Shown one piece after another: positions 1 to 9,069 of a stretch of 64,000 nucleotides of DNA. The position numbers and the translations under genes were made by a program. Each line of letters starts with the position of its first letter. Positions within the stretch are counted from its first letter, which is position 1. The DNA comes from Parabacteroides sp. AD58 (GTDB lineage: Bacteria > Bacteroidota > Bacteroidia > Bacteroidales > Tannerellaceae), in assembly GCF_023744375.2 (NCBI RefSeq), contig NZ_CP146284.1, positions 2,046,001 through 2,110,000 of the forward strand, read 5' to 3'. The notes under the pieces were generated by a model. That model was given only the letters and a program-made list of their open reading frames with translations, ran no database searches and was not told where the DNA came from.

Positions 1-228
1 GCAAAGTACCTGGTTCGTACTACTTACCAATACAACCAGCAAGTTACGTTTCTTGATATCAACATCAGTATCATTCTTCTGATCTTTAGGTACAGGAGGC
101 GGCAAACGTCTTGCCAAACCTTGGTCTGTATCCATTGATGTTGTAATAAGGAAGAAGATAAGCAACATGAAAGCAATATCGGCTGAAGAAGAACCATTGA
201 TACCCGGTGTCTTTCTTTTCTTACCCAT
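1..228 (-). CDS. exbD: ExbD/TolR-family biopolymer transporter (3' end outside window)
   Basis: Only the first 76 residues lie in the window; the gene runs off the left edge. The N-terminus is short, basic and cytoplasmic (MGKKRKTPGINGSSSADIAF), followed by one membrane segment (about residues 18-30) and the start of a periplasmic domain with a proline-rich stretch (RRLPPPVPK). This is the layout of ExbD, the periplasm-facing part of the ExbB-ExbD proton motor that powers TonB. The start follows 21 bases after the upstream small membrane protein, so it is almost certainly in one operon with it and with the ExbB homologue. The aspartate expected in the membrane segment of ExbD is seen in SSADIAF. 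Confidence 0.88.
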   Translation of the reverse strand, partial: MGKKRKTPGINGSSSADIAFMLLIFFLITTSMDTDQGLARRLPPPVPKDQKNDTDVDIKKRNLLVVLVSSTNQVLC

Positions 229-249
229 TTTACTTTTCTGTTAACCTAT

Positions 250-723
250 TTACTTGTTCATTATTTTCTTAACACTTCCCAATACAGCTACAATCAGGAT
301 CAAAGCGATCAAGATATAAGTAGAATAAATCCACATATCTGTTACCTTCAACCAGAATGCAGTATTGTAAACCTGAGAATCAGCATTCAAACCTGCCAAC
401 GGTGTAGCATCGCCAATTGAATAAGTTATACCTAACATAGCAACGAACAATACTAAAACCACAAATGACATCAACGCTGACTTTGCATCATGTTTCAAGG
501 CTCCGGCAAACTGCCACAAAGCCAACAGCACAGTACAAGCAATTGTTGCGAAGAACAATACATAAGTCCAGTTCAACAGAAGCTCGGTATAGATCGGCTC
601 CTTCATTTCTGCAGCAGGATCAACTACGCCTCCTGTGTAGAACATAACCAGTACAATGATACTGATGATCGAACTGATCAACAGCGTCCAACTGGATATT
701 TTACGTATTTTAGTTACTGCCAT
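250..723 (-). CDS. Four-helix membrane protein in the Ton motor operon, unknown function
   Basis: The 157-residue protein has four hydrophobic segments (about residues 10-30, 50-70, 80-102 and 130-152) and few charged residues outside them, so it is an inner-membrane protein. I do not recognise a named domain. It sits between the ExbB homologue (8-base gap) and ExbD (21-base gap), which suggests that it is made with the Ton motor and may help its assembly or stability. That role is inferred from position only. No signal peptide cleavage site or catalytic motif is visible. Confidence 0.8.
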   Translation of the reverse strand: MAVTKIRKISSWTLLISSIISIIVLVMFYTGGVVDPAAEMKEPIYTELLLNWTYVLFFATIACTVLLALWQFAGALKHDAKSALMSFVVLVLFVAMLGITYSIGDATPLAGLNADSQVYNTAFWLKVTDMWIYSTYILIALILIVAVLGSVKKIMNK

Positions 724-731
724 AAGTCAAA

Positions 732-1469
732 TTATTTTTTAAATTTCAGGTTGTATTTGATAACCAAGTCGATCAATGTGATTGATGCATCTTCCATCTG
801 GTTCAACAGAGATTCCAATTTACTCAACAGATAGTTGTAGAAAATCTGAAGAATCAAGGCAACGATCAAACCACCTACTGTTGTGATCAAGGCAACTTTC
901 ATACCACCTGCTACAACGGTCGGGCTGATATCACCAACCTGTTCGATTTTATCGAACGCCATGATCATACCAACAACTGTTCCCAAGAATCCTAATGACG
1001 GAGCCATTGCGATAAACAATGTTACCCATGACAGGTTCTTTTCCAACAGACCACCTTGTACACCACCGTAAGATACGATAGATCTTTCAACCACATCAAC
1101 ACCCTGGTCGATTCTCATCAAACCCTGATAAGCGATAGAGGCGATAGGACCTCTTGTGTCACGAGCAATAGCCTTTGCAGCTTCTACATCACCTTTGTCA
1201 AGTGCGTCTTCGATTCCCTTCAATAACTTGCTTGAATTTGTTTCAGCCAAGTTCAAATAGATAATTCTTTCCAAGCAGAATGCCAAACCAAAGATCAATG
1301 CGATAGCAACCAAACTCATGAAGTCGGCACCACCTTCAATAAACTTTGTTTTCAACGCCTGATGCATACCTGATTCAACAGCTGGAGCTGCTGCATCCTG
1401 AGCAAATGCTACTGTAGAAGTTCCAAGGGCACACAAGCCCAAGAATGCTTTTGCAAAATACTTTTTCAT
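732..1469 (-). CDS. exbB: MotA/TolQ/ExbB proton channel family protein
   Basis: The 245-residue protein starts with a cleavable-looking signal (residues 1-23, ending VAFAQ), has a membrane helix at about 50-72 (FMSLVAIALIFGLAFCLERI), a cytoplasmic middle part, and the paired C-terminal helices typical of the family (WVTLFIAMAPSLGFLGTVVGMI and VAGGMKVALITTVGGLIVALI). The GFLGTVVGMI stretch is the MotA/ExbB signature. ExbB forms a pentamer around ExbD and uses the proton gradient to energise TonB. It is the first gene of the operon that continues through 250-723 into exbD. The added signal-like N-terminus is usual in Bacteroidetes homologues. Confidence 0.93.
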   Translation of the reverse strand: MKKYFAKAFLGLCALGTSTVAFAQDAAAPAVESGMHQALKTKFIEGGADFMSLVAIALIFGLAFCLERIIYLNLAETNSSKLLKGIEDALDKGDVEAAKAIARDTRGPIASIAYQGLMRIDQGVDVVERSIVSYGGVQGGLLEKNLSWVTLFIAMAPSLGFLGTVVGMIMAFDKIEQVGDISPTVVAGGMKVALITTVGGLIVALILQIFYNYLLSKLESLLNQMEDASITLIDLVIKYNLKFKK

Positions 1470-1546
1470 TGTGTGTTTAATTTTTAAGATTAATAATTCT
1501 CATATTTGTTTATTTCATTTTTCACGTTTTATTGTTCTCCGACTTG

Positions 1547-1634
1547 CGGAGAGAGCGGGATTCGAACCCGCGATACGCTTTAGGCGTATACACGCTTTCC
1601 AGGCGTGCCTCTTCAACCGCTCGAGCATCTCTCC
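1547..1634 (-). tRNA. tRNA-Ser (anticodon GGA)
   Basis: The minus strand folds into a class II tRNA of 88 bases. The acceptor arms GGAGAGA and TCTCTCC pair perfectly, the T-arm contains GGTTCGAATCC, and the anticodon arm is CACGC / GCGTG around the loop CTGGAAA, giving anticodon GGA. A long variable arm, as expected for serine, lies between them. CCA is not encoded. It lies 77 bases upstream of the exbB start on the same strand. Confidence 0.96.
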
Positions 1635-1761
1635 TTGAGACTCATCTTTCTCTAAAACGAGTGCAAATTACGAATTTTTTCCCAATTACAAACGTTTCAG
1701 TGCACAAATCTAAACTTTTTCTATTGATATATGCACAATTTAAAGGAAAGAAATTTTAAGT

Positions 1762-1803
1762 AAAATGTAAATTATACAACTATATTATTTTGTTTACATT
1801 TTT
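1762..1803 (-). terminator. Weak candidate terminator after tatD
   Basis: AAAATGTAAA and its complement TTTACATTTT lie about 20 bases apart and overlap the stop codon of the TatD gene. The stem is AT-rich and the U-tract is interrupted, so this is only a weak candidate. Confidence 0.35.
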
Positions 1804-2565
1804 AAACAGGGCAATTGCATTGGTTCGAGTCAGCGTAACCACGTTTTCTACTGTGGTTTGATAAATTTGTGCTAATTTCTCGGCCGTTTTCCAAATATAA
1901 ACCGGCTCGTTTCTTTTCCCCCGAAACGGAACCGGAGCCAAATAAGGAGCATCTGTTTCCAATACGATATGAGACAGATCTGTAGCCTGAAGTACGTCTC
2001 CTAATTTAGAGTTCTTAAAGGTTACCACTCCGTTAATACCAATCTTGAAACCAGGCAGCTTCTTGACTTCTTCCAGATCTGCAAGAGTCCCGGTAAAACT
2101 ATGAAACACGCCTCTCAGCTTATCCGGTCCTATTTTATAAATAGAATTCATAACATCGGCAAACGCTTCCCGCATATGAATAGCTACCGGGAGATCCAAA
2201 TCCAGACTCCAGCGCAACTGTTCTTCGAATACCTCTATCTGCTGCGCCCGATAAGTCTTGTCCCAGTACAAATCGATTCCTATTTCGCCCACGGCACAAT
2301 ACGATCGCTTTCCAAACCACGACTCTACCGTCTTCAGATCAGCTGCATAATCAGCCATCACACTGGTTGGATGCAATCCCATCATTGGATAAAGGTAATC
2401 AGGGTAACGATCACAAATAGCATGCATCCGGTCTATTGTTTCCAAATCGACGTTCGGCAGCAGCAAGGCCTCAATGCCCGACTCCTGTGCTTCCCGAATC
2501 AAAGCGTCCTGTTCCGGATCAAATTCTTCCAGATAAATATGATTATGCGTATCGATCAGTTTCAT
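1780..2565 (-). CDS. tatD: TatD family metal-dependent hydrolase (DNase)
   Basis: The 261-residue protein has the TIM-barrel metal hydrolase signatures in order: DTHNHIYLEEFD near the N-terminus (the HxH metal pair), AVGEIGIDLYWD at about 92-104, VAIHMREAF around 130, FHSFTG around 155 and LETDAPYLAP around 202. These match TatD enzymes, which are 3'-5' DNases or RNases using two divalent metals. The length is typical. It begins two bases after the stop of the polyprenyl synthase gene, so the two are co-transcribed; a functional link between them is not obvious. Confidence 0.94.
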   Translation of the reverse strand: MKLIDTHNHIYLEEFDPEQDALIREAQESGIEALLLPNVDLETIDRMHAICDRYPDYLYPMMGLHPTSVMADYAADLKTVESWFGKRSYCAVGEIGIDLYWDKTYRAQQIEVFEEQLRWSLDLDLPVAIHMREAFADVMNSIYKIGPDKLRGVFHSFTGTLADLEEVKKLPGFKIGINGVVTFKNSKLGDVLQATDLSHIVLETDAPYLAPVPFRGKRNEPVYIWKTAEKLAQIYQTTVENVVTLTRTNAIALFKNVNKII

Positions 2566-2566
2566 A

Positions 2567-3541
2567 TTATGACTGTCGGTTCATTAATCGTTCACTTAGT
2601 TGCTTCAATACAGCTTTCTTCTCCGGCTGTACCTGTACAGCATCCAAATGTTCCATCGCACGGGCAAAATAATCTTCAATTTTCTGCTCTGAGAGTTCCT
2701 TTAAATGCAATTCATTATATATATAGGTAACTGCAGCAATCTTTTCTTCCGGATGTTCAGGCTTTGTTCCTATCCACCTGTCCAGTTCAGAACGCTGACG
2801 GTCATCGGCCCGCCGGAATGCATTAATCAGCAAAAAGGTCTTCTTATCACATAAGATATCGCCACCGATGTTTTTCCCAAAGGTCTCCGTGTTACCGTAA
2901 ACATCCAACAGATCATCCTGCAACTGGAACGCCAGTCCGATATGAATACCAAACTGATACAGATGTTCGGCGTCTTCAGCAGGCGCATCAGCCAAAATAG
3001 CCCCCATCTTCAAGGCACAAGCCAACAACACCGCCGTTTTCAGACGGATCATTTCGATATACTCTTCTTCCGTTACATCCGTACGTGTTTCAAACTCCAT
3101 ATCGTATTGCTGTCCACCACAGATTTCAAGGGCTGTCTGCGTAAACAAATCGAATACCGGTTTCAAATGGGCAGCATCCGTTTTACCAATCAATTCGTAG
3201 GCCGCTATCAGCATGGCATCGCCCGAAAGAATGGCTGTGTTTGCATTCCATACTTTATGCACCGTCGGTTTGTTCCGCCGTTTGTCGGCTTCATCCATCA
3301 GGTCGTCATGCAACAAAGTAAAGTTATGAAACACTTCCAACCCTACAGCTGGAACCAAAGCTGCCTCAACCTGTTCTTTATACAAGTTATAAGCCATCAG
3401 GACCAACGCCGGACGGATACGTTTTCCACCCAAAGCCAAGGTGTACTCAATCGGGTCATACAGACTTTTGGGCGGATACTCAAAACGCAGTCCACTGACC
3501 GCCTGCTCTACTTTTTTTCTTATTTCTTCAAATGACAGCAT
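2567..3541 (-). CDS. Trans-polyprenyl diphosphate synthase (FPP/GGPP synthase type)
   Basis: The 324-residue protein condenses isopentenyl diphosphate units onto an allylic primer. The first Asp-rich motif (LLHDDLMDEADKRR, about residues 77-90) and the second (QLQDDLLDVYGN, about 205-216) are both intact, as is GGKRIRPAL near residue 38. The ATG at 3541 is preferred over the in-frame GTG one codon earlier. Product chain length cannot be read with confidence. The neighbouring downstream gene is tatD. It could supply precursors for undecaprenyl phosphate or menaquinone side chains. Confidence 0.9.
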   Translation of the reverse strand: MLSFEEIRKKVEQAVSGLRFEYPPKSLYDPIEYTLALGGKRIRPALVLMAYNLYKEQVEAALVPAVGLEVFHNFTLLHDDLMDEADKRRNKPTVHKVWNANTAILSGDAMLIAAYELIGKTDAAHLKPVFDLFTQTALEICGGQQYDMEFETRTDVTEEEYIEMIRLKTAVLLACALKMGAILADAPAEDAEHLYQFGIHIGLAFQLQDDLLDVYGNTETFGKNIGGDILCDKKTFLLINAFRRADDRQRSELDRWIGTKPEHPEEKIAAVTYIYNELHLKELSEQKIEDYFARAMEHLDAVQVQPEKKAVLKQLSERLMNRQS

Positions 3542-3700
3542 CACGTATTTATTTTTTGAGCCATTCAGTTTTCAAGCTTATAAGTCAGCCACCCGATTTC
3601 CCGATTCAGCGTTTTTTTGAATCTACGACCACTATACTTAATCCGGCTAAGGCTTCACTTGGCCACTCACCAACCTGCAAGCTCCAACTTCCCATTTATG

Positions 3701-3735
3701 AAAAAAGGTCGCAACCCAAAAGTGCAGCCTTTTTT
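3701..3735 (-). terminator. Candidate terminator after tonB
   Basis: On the minus strand an imperfect GC-containing stem (GGCTGCA with TGCGACC) closes a short loop and is followed by a run of T. It lies about 20 bases downstream of the tonB stop. Confidence 0.6.
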
Positions 3736-3752
3736 CTATCCAAACAATTAAA

Positions 3753-4445
3753 TTATTGCAAACGGAACTGTACCGGCAAGATAAATCTTACACGTACTGG
3801 TTTACCACGCTGTTCACCTGGTTTCCATTTAGGCATTTCGCTGATCACACGAACTGCTTCTTTATCCAATGACGGGTCAACACCACGCATAACCTGGATA
3901 TCTACAATAGAACCATCTCGGTTTACAACGAAAGAACAAACTACACGACCCTGAATACCGTTTTCCTGTGCAATTACCGGATACTTGATAGCCTTGCTCA
4001 AATACTTGAACAATTCTGCAGTACCACCCGGGAATTCCGGCTGCTTTTCTACAACGGTAAAGATCTGCTGTGCAGATTCTTCTTCTTCTTCTTCAACTAC
4101 CGGTGCAACGAATGTCTCAGTCTGAGCAGCTGATGCATCATCTTCAGATGAAATGATATCTTGCTGTTCCAATTCAACATCATCATCCACAACATTCAAC
4201 ACTTCGGTAACAGCCGGTGCTGGTGGTGGAGGTGGTGGAGGAGGCGTGTTCTCCGGTCTCGTAATTTCAATTTCTTCTTCAGCGATAATGTCTGCAACAC
4301 CTTCGTCTGCAGTCACAACCTGGACATCCTTAGTACTCCATTCGAAGCCTACGAATAAGACAGCCAAACCGACAATCATACCCATCAGGATACTCATGCC
4401 AATGCCGCCTTCCAAGTCCGCTTTCGGCGATTTCTTAACTTCCAT
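3753..4445 (-). CDS. tonB: Energy transducer TonB
   Basis: The 230-residue protein has a single N-terminal membrane helix (about 15-36, GIGMSILMGMIVGLAVLFVGF), a periplasmic spacer with eight consecutive prolines near residue 67 followed by an acidic stretch, and a C-terminal TonB domain (about 140-230) containing FPGGTAELFKYLSKAIKYP, GIQGRVVCSFVVNRDGSI and MPKWKPGEQRGKPV. TonB spans the periplasm and transmits energy from ExbB-ExbD to outer-membrane receptors such as the one at 6697-9066. It has its own promoter and a terminator, so it is separate from the exbBD operon nearby. Confidence 0.95.
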   Translation of the reverse strand: MEVKKSPKADLEGGIGMSILMGMIVGLAVLFVGFEWSTKDVQVVTADEGVADIIAEEEIEITRPENTPPPPPPPPAPAVTEVLNVVDDDVELEQQDIISSEDDASAAQTETFVAPVVEEEEEESAQQIFTVVEKQPEFPGGTAELFKYLSKAIKYPVIAQENGIQGRVVCSFVVNRDGSIVDIQVMRGVDPSLDKEAVRVISEMPKWKPGEQRGKPVRVRFILPVQFRLQ

Positions 4446-4482
4446 AAATCTTTATTTTTAATAAATGTGCTTTTCTAATGGG

Positions 4483-4512
4483 CAAATGTACAAAAAAATT
4501 GTAAAGTCCAAA
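4483..4512 (-). promoter_or_regulatory. Promoter of tonB
   Basis: On the minus strand TTTG (4509-4512) and TACATTTG (4483-4490) are 18 bases apart, a good match to the Bacteroidetes housekeeping promoter. The predicted start leaves a leader of about 35 bases. Confidence 0.75.
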
Positions 4513-4630
4513 CGTATTACCTCAAAAAATCTCTTCATTTTTCATTTTTTATCTTTAAGAGCTTCTGCATTTCCTACGAGCTTGTAATCAAAACCTCGTT
4601 AGTTTTTAATTGTTTGACATCTGTCAAAAA

Positions 4631-4696
4631 GCTTTTTGATAGAAGTGATAAAGCCTTTCGACAGATATGGTAAAGCTTTTTGACAGATATCGTAAA
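4631..4696. repeat. Array of three 22-bp tandem units
   Basis: Three adjacent units of exactly 22 bp start at 4631, 4653 and 4675. They share GCTTTTTGAYAG at the left and TAAA at the right, and a fourth partial copy (GCT) follows at 4697. GCTTT at the start of one unit and AAAGC at the junction with the next make an inverted pair. The array is in the 353-base gap between divergent promoters of tonB and the barrel protein gene; apart from these promoters I see nothing else in that gap. Confidence 0.85.
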
Positions 4697-4773
4697 GCTA
4701 AAAGCCAACGAGTGTTTAACAAAAAATAGGGAACTTTCGAACAAAAAAGACCAGAAAGCCCGATTATATTCCA

Positions 4774-4781
4774 TACATTTG
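4774..4781 (+). promoter_or_regulatory. Promoter -7 element for 4799 gene
   Basis: TACATTTG matches TAnnTTTG, 18 bases before the start codon. No convincing TTTG is seen upstream. A strong GGAAGGA ribosome site follows. Confidence 0.6.
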
Positions 4782-4798
4782 TAGAAAAAGGAAGGATT

Positions 4799-5668
4799 AT
4801 GAAGAAGTGTTGTCTGATAATAGGTTTATGTATGAGTTACTTAGGTTTCACCCATGCGCAGTCGACATTGAAGTTCATCGTCGATAAAGAAGGGAAACTC
4901 TTCGCCATTCCTTCTGAAACCACTTATGAGATCAAAGTGCCGGAAGCTACCTATAAAAGTTACACTTCCGTTTCGGAACAGAACCGGCGTCTGCAGGAAA
5001 AATATGCCGAAGCGTATCGTGAATTTACCTCCTTCAGCCGGGTTGAATTTATCTTTGCCGATTATTCGTACCTGCACGATGTAGACCGTCCGGCGAACAT
5101 GAATGTTCTTTCCGACGCCTATCGCCCATTTTTCAACCCATATACCCCGATGTTATGGCAAATCAACCCAATGGCCTTGGATTATGACGAATGGCAGGTT
5201 AAACCGATAGGTCCGAATACGGCTTTTTTAGTTAATGGCGTGCAAGAAACGTGGCCTGCATTGGGAGGAATCAACATAGCCAGCATGGCCGTCAGTCACC
5301 GTGCGGGTTCATTTACAGTAACAACCGGAGGCTTTGCCGGAAGGTACTACACGCCTTATACGCCCAACCCGAGTTATTGGGGCGGTGTCAATATTTCTGC
5401 CAAGTATGAAATAAACGATTGGATGGCTATGCGGGCTTGGGGTTCGTACGCTTTCTTTGGAGACAATAAGGCAGATCCATTCATGGTGGCTAATCCCTGG
5501 ATGAATCGAACTAATGTTGGCGGGTCGATGGAATTTAAAGTATCTGATGATTTCGGATTCGGCATCGGAGTAAACTATCAGCATAATCATTTCAATAACC
5601 GGATGGAGCCACAGTTTCTGTTTTATCCTTTCGGGAGTGCAGGTTCACGCGTCCGGTTCGGATTCTAA
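4799..5668 (+). CDS. Predicted outer-membrane beta-barrel protein, unknown function
   Basis: The 289-residue protein starts with a signal peptide (residues 1-20, ending FTHAQ). From about residue 145 it has alternating polar and aromatic strands (SMAVSHRAGSFTVTTGGFAG, GGVNISAKYEINDWMAMRAW, VGGSMEFKVSDDFGFGIGVN) and ends with SRVRFGF; the terminal phenylalanine is typical of outer-membrane barrels. Residues 25-100 look like a small periplasmic domain with a helix (NRRLQEKYAEAYREF). I do not recognise a named family. It converges on the DUF4249 gene with a 15-base gap and no clear terminator. A purine-rich GGAAGGA site supports the ATG chosen. Confidence 0.8.
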   Translation: MKKCCLIIGLCMSYLGFTHAQSTLKFIVDKEGKLFAIPSETTYEIKVPEATYKSYTSVSEQNRRLQEKYAEAYREFTSFSRVEFIFADYSYLHDVDRPANMNVLSDAYRPFFNPYTPMLWQINPMALDYDEWQVKPIGPNTAFLVNGVQETWPALGGINIASMAVSHRAGSFTVTTGGFAGRYYTPYTPNPSYWGGVNISAKYEINDWMAMRAWGSYAFFGDNKADPFMVANPWMNRTNVGGSMEFKVSDDFGFGIGVNYQHNHFNNRMEPQFLFYPFGSAGSRVRFGF

Positions 5669-5683
5669 ACTTAAACAAACGGC

Positions 5684-6691
5684 TTATTCTGGCACGGAAT
5701 CTTTCGAGAAAGTCACCGTATTCTCCCAAACAGATACGGCTTGTCCCCACACAAGTCCTATGCCTTGATGCACATTGCTATACGCTGAAACCGGATCGGC
5801 CAAACCTACGTCCGTCAAATTGCCGACTAACATGCCTCTGGATGCCCATTCTGAAATAGAACTATAATATCCGCTAAGCGATTCCGAACAAAAATTAAGA
5901 ACTAACTTGAGCGTATCCGGGAATTGCCCTTCATCATACAGACCTCCGCCATAAGGACTTGTAAAGTCTAAAGAGAATCGTATAGAATGTTTTTCCCCAT
6001 CGATGGTACTATCATCAAAGAAAAGAGCCGTTCCTTTCTCTTCTTCTTCACCTAACAAATATTCAATGGTTGTAGGAATATATTTAAAGACAGGATCATC
6101 CGTGAGATAAAGATGAGATGGATAATAGTTATAAACAGGATAGTTATTTTCAAGCAATGAATCAGGATAGTCAAAATACGGGTAAATAGAAAAAGCATAA
6201 TAATTCTTTTCGGCCGGTACGTCGGTAAACTGAAATTCGCAAGAGGCCCATATCCGCTTAGTTACCGTATCTTTGTGCAGGACCGAAATAAATGTATCAA
6301 TCGGAACCATCGAAGGAATTTCAGTTTCAGCCCAAGCATCCGGATAACCTGCACAACGTGCCTCCAGCCTGACACGGTCGGTTTCCCGCAAATGATAATC
6401 GGAAATAAAATAGAAATACTCCCATTCTGCATCATGTTCCACACGAAGAGATTCTTTAAATTCATCGTTTACCCATAAACCAACTTCCGACTGTTGATTC
6501 AGTTCCCTAAACGACATGCCATTCAAATAGCTTGTCGCATTCAATCTAAGCTTTATCACCGAATCAGGTACGAGCATCGTATGAATCTTCAGAACCGGAT
6601 TTTCTATGTCTATATTTTCCCAAACATCTTTCCAGCAAGCTGAAAACACAAACAGACAAACAAAACAAACCAGATATAACCGTGACTTCAT
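5684..6691 (-). CDS. DUF4249 family lipoprotein
   Basis: The 335-residue protein has a lipoprotein signal (VFSAC at about residue 19). The start of the mature part, ENPVLKIHTMLVPDSVIKLRLNATSYL, and the RVRLEARCAGYPDAWAETEIPS segment match the DUF4249 family, which forms beta-sandwich lipoproteins encoded next to TonB-dependent receptors in Bacteroidetes. It follows the receptor gene by 5 bases and is the last gene of that operon. It probably works at the outer membrane as a partner of the receptor, as SusD does for SusC, but the ligand is unknown. Confidence 0.85.
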   Translation of the reverse strand: MKSRLYLVCFVCLFVFSACWKDVWENIDIENPVLKIHTMLVPDSVIKLRLNATSYLNGMSFRELNQQSEVGLWVNDEFKESLRVEHDAEWEYFYFISDYHLRETDRVRLEARCAGYPDAWAETEIPSMVPIDTFISVLHKDTVTKRIWASCEFQFTDVPAEKNYYAFSIYPYFDYPDSLLENNYPVYNYYPSHLYLTDDPVFKYIPTTIEYLLGEEEEKGTALFFDDSTIDGEKHSIRFSLDFTSPYGGGLYDEGQFPDTLKLVLNFCSESLSGYYSSISEWASRGMLVGNLTDVGLADPVSAYSNVHQGIGLVWGQAVSVWENTVTFSKDSVPE

Positions 6692-6696
6692 AAGCG

Positions 6697-9066
6697 TCAG
6701 AATTTATAAGTATAAGAAAAAGAAGGAATAATCGGGAATAAAGACAACTGGCGAACCTTTACCCAAGTTCCTTTACTCCGTTCAGCCCAGGCAATCGTCG
6801 GATTCTTCCGGCAATAGGCATTATAAATACTGATATTCCAGATTCCCATCCGTCCGTTCTTTCTTTTCCGATAAATATTCAAGCCCAAGTCCAACCGATG
6901 ATTGGGAGGCAACTGATAATTGTTCCGATACAGATAAGCCCAATCCTGATGACTGTCAGGGACAATGGTCATCCAGTTGCCCGACGAATAAAACCACGAA
7001 GCATTCAATTCTACTTTTTCGTTAAACCGATAAGAAGCGACTATATTCAGCTTATGCCGGTTATCATAACGAGAAGGGAAATAACACCCCATATTATATG
7101 CCGAAAATTTCCGTTCCGACCAGGACAAGGTATAGCCAATCCACCCGGTTAACTTGCCTGTTTCTTTCCGGGCCATCCATTCCAAACCATACGCCCGTCC
7201 GATACCTTCAGTCAGCTTTTCCTGCCATTCCATACCGTCTGGATACCGGTTTACCCAAGGTTTGAAATCGGCCAGATGCTGGATATACTTGAAATAACCT
7301 TCCATGGAAAAGCTATAATTCCGATTCGGAGAGAAATAAACGCCCGCAGAAACTTGGTCGGATACCGAAGGCTTCACGCCACTACAACTGGGTAGCCAGA
7401 TATCTGTCGGCAGCTCCAGATAAGAAGCCGGTAACAGATGGACCGCCTGATGCATCCGCGAATAAGCTAATTTAGCAGACATCTGTTCGTTCCATAAATA
7501 ACGAAGCGACAAACGAGGCTGTAAAGACCAATACCAGGTACGATCCAGATAGAAAGAAGACAACGAAATTCCGGCATCAATCCGTAAGGCTTCTGAAAGA
7601 GTAAAACGATCTTCTACGAAAAGGACGGTTTCATTTCCCAGCATCCGCTGTACATTCTTCTGTCTCATCTGTATAGGTCCCGATTCTTCTACCTGATTCA
7701 GCTCCTCATATTCCGGACGAAAAGCCTGCAAACGAGTAGAGACTCCGCCCTGAAACCGATGTATCGAAGACGGAGTATATTCGAACCGGGCTGTAATCCG
7801 CCCATCATCAATTCCGGAAACCATCGAAGAAACAACCGAGTTCCTTTCCCTCTCATCATCCCCATATGAGAAAGTTTCGTCTGAATAACGCAATTTACTC
7901 CGGTATCGGGTATAAGAAGCTGTCAATAAGGTATGAAAATGATCAGACAACCGATAGCGCCAGTTCAACGAAGCCGCCAGATTTCCCCAACGAACCTTAT
8001 AATGGTTGCTTTCCTTAACGTTCGCATAATTATTATTTACTTTATTCGTAAGGCTGAACACATCATCTCCCGAGAAGACACTCAACGACCAAAGGCTCCG
8101 ATCTGAATGCCGGTAATCCATCCGGGCATTGATATCATGAAAGGAATAACGTCCGGTATGCGTTTCTTTATTAATCTTACTGATAATAGCCAATGTCGGG
8201 ATAGCCAGCAAATCAGCCCATGTCCGTCGTACAGAGACATGAACCGAAAGTTTATCTTTCACCAAAGGCCCTTCCAGATTCAGCAAGCCTTGTATCAAGC
8301 CAATGTTGAATCCGCCATGCCAAGACTGCATATTCCCGCTTTTCGTCTGAATATCCGTAACCGACGACAGACGGCCTTCGTAGCGTGCCGGGAAGAATCC
8401 TTTATAAAAGTCCAGCTTATCAATGACATCCGAGTTAAATGCCGAGAACAATCCGCCCAAATGGTTAATCTGATACACCGGCATTCCGTCAATCAAGAAC
8501 AAATTCTCATCATTATTCCCGCCCCGCACATACATACCTGAAATTCCTTCCGTACCAGTTGCGACACCCGGAAGATGCTGTAAACTCTTGATCAAATCCG
8601 GTTGTCCCATAAAAACCGGTAAACGGCGAATCTGATTACCAGACAATAATTCTTTTCCCGGTTCATCCGTCAAAGCCAACGAGCGCTTCAAACTGTCTGC
8701 CTCCACCACAAACTCCTGCAATGAAACCATCTTGATCGAATCTTTCGGGGAATAATCAACAAATCGCCTACGTTTAAGGACCAAATAGCTATCTGTCACT
8801 TGCCATTCTATATCATAACCTTGAAACAATTCGTATAAACAGACCGACAAGGTTTGCTTCTTCACCGATAACGTGACAGGCCTCATTTGTCCCAACAACG
8901 ATGATTCAAAAGAGACCTGCAGACTGGTCTGCTTCTCAAGCAATAACAAAACCTGCTCAATCGGCATGTTACGTACCGAAAACGTAATCACCGGTTCCGT
9001 AGCTATTCCCCGATTCCAGCATAGACTTACTAACCATAGAATTATAAGCGTCCGAATCCTGAGCAT
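6697..9066 (-). CDS. TonB-dependent receptor with N-terminal STN domain
   Basis: The 789-residue outer-membrane receptor has a signal peptide (1-23), an STN signalling domain (about 26-100, FSVRNMPIEQVLLLLEKQ to YLVLKRRR), a plug (about 150-250, with VYVRGGNNDENLFLIDGMPV in shortened form and a DVIDKLDFYKG segment), and a long barrel ending in YTYKF. The STN domain is what contacts a FecR-type anti-sigma factor, and the fecR and sigma genes are directly upstream. There is no carboxypeptidase-like extension and no SusD gene; a DUF4249 lipoprotein follows instead. The substrate is unknown; iron complexes, peptides or glycans are all possible. Confidence 0.92.
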   Translation of the reverse strand: MLRIRTLIILWLVSLCWNRGIATEPVITFSVRNMPIEQVLLLLEKQTSLQVSFESSLLGQMRPVTLSVKKQTLSVCLYELFQGYDIEWQVTDSYLVLKRRRFVDYSPKDSIKMVSLQEFVVEADSLKRSLALTDEPGKELLSGNQIRRLPVFMGQPDLIKSLQHLPGVATGTEGISGMYVRGGNNDENLFLIDGMPVYQINHLGGLFSAFNSDVIDKLDFYKGFFPARYEGRLSSVTDIQTKSGNMQSWHGGFNIGLIQGLLNLEGPLVKDKLSVHVSVRRTWADLLAIPTLAIISKINKETHTGRYSFHDINARMDYRHSDRSLWSLSVFSGDDVFSLTNKVNNNYANVKESNHYKVRWGNLAASLNWRYRLSDHFHTLLTASYTRYRSKLRYSDETFSYGDDERERNSVVSSMVSGIDDGRITARFEYTPSSIHRFQGGVSTRLQAFRPEYEELNQVEESGPIQMRQKNVQRMLGNETVLFVEDRFTLSEALRIDAGISLSSFYLDRTWYWSLQPRLSLRYLWNEQMSAKLAYSRMHQAVHLLPASYLELPTDIWLPSCSGVKPSVSDQVSAGVYFSPNRNYSFSMEGYFKYIQHLADFKPWVNRYPDGMEWQEKLTEGIGRAYGLEWMARKETGKLTGWIGYTLSWSERKFSAYNMGCYFPSRYDNRHKLNIVASYRFNEKVELNASWFYSSGNWMTIVPDSHQDWAYLYRNNYQLPPNHRLDLGLNIYRKRKNGRMGIWNISIYNAYCRKNPTIAWAERSKGTWVKVRQLSLFPIIPSFSYTYKF

Positions 9067-9069
9067 AAT

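Noticed and set aside
2101..2730. Long plus-strand frame opposite tatD and the polyprenyl synthase gene.
   Set aside because: It is antisense to two clear genes, lacks a promoter and resembles no protein.
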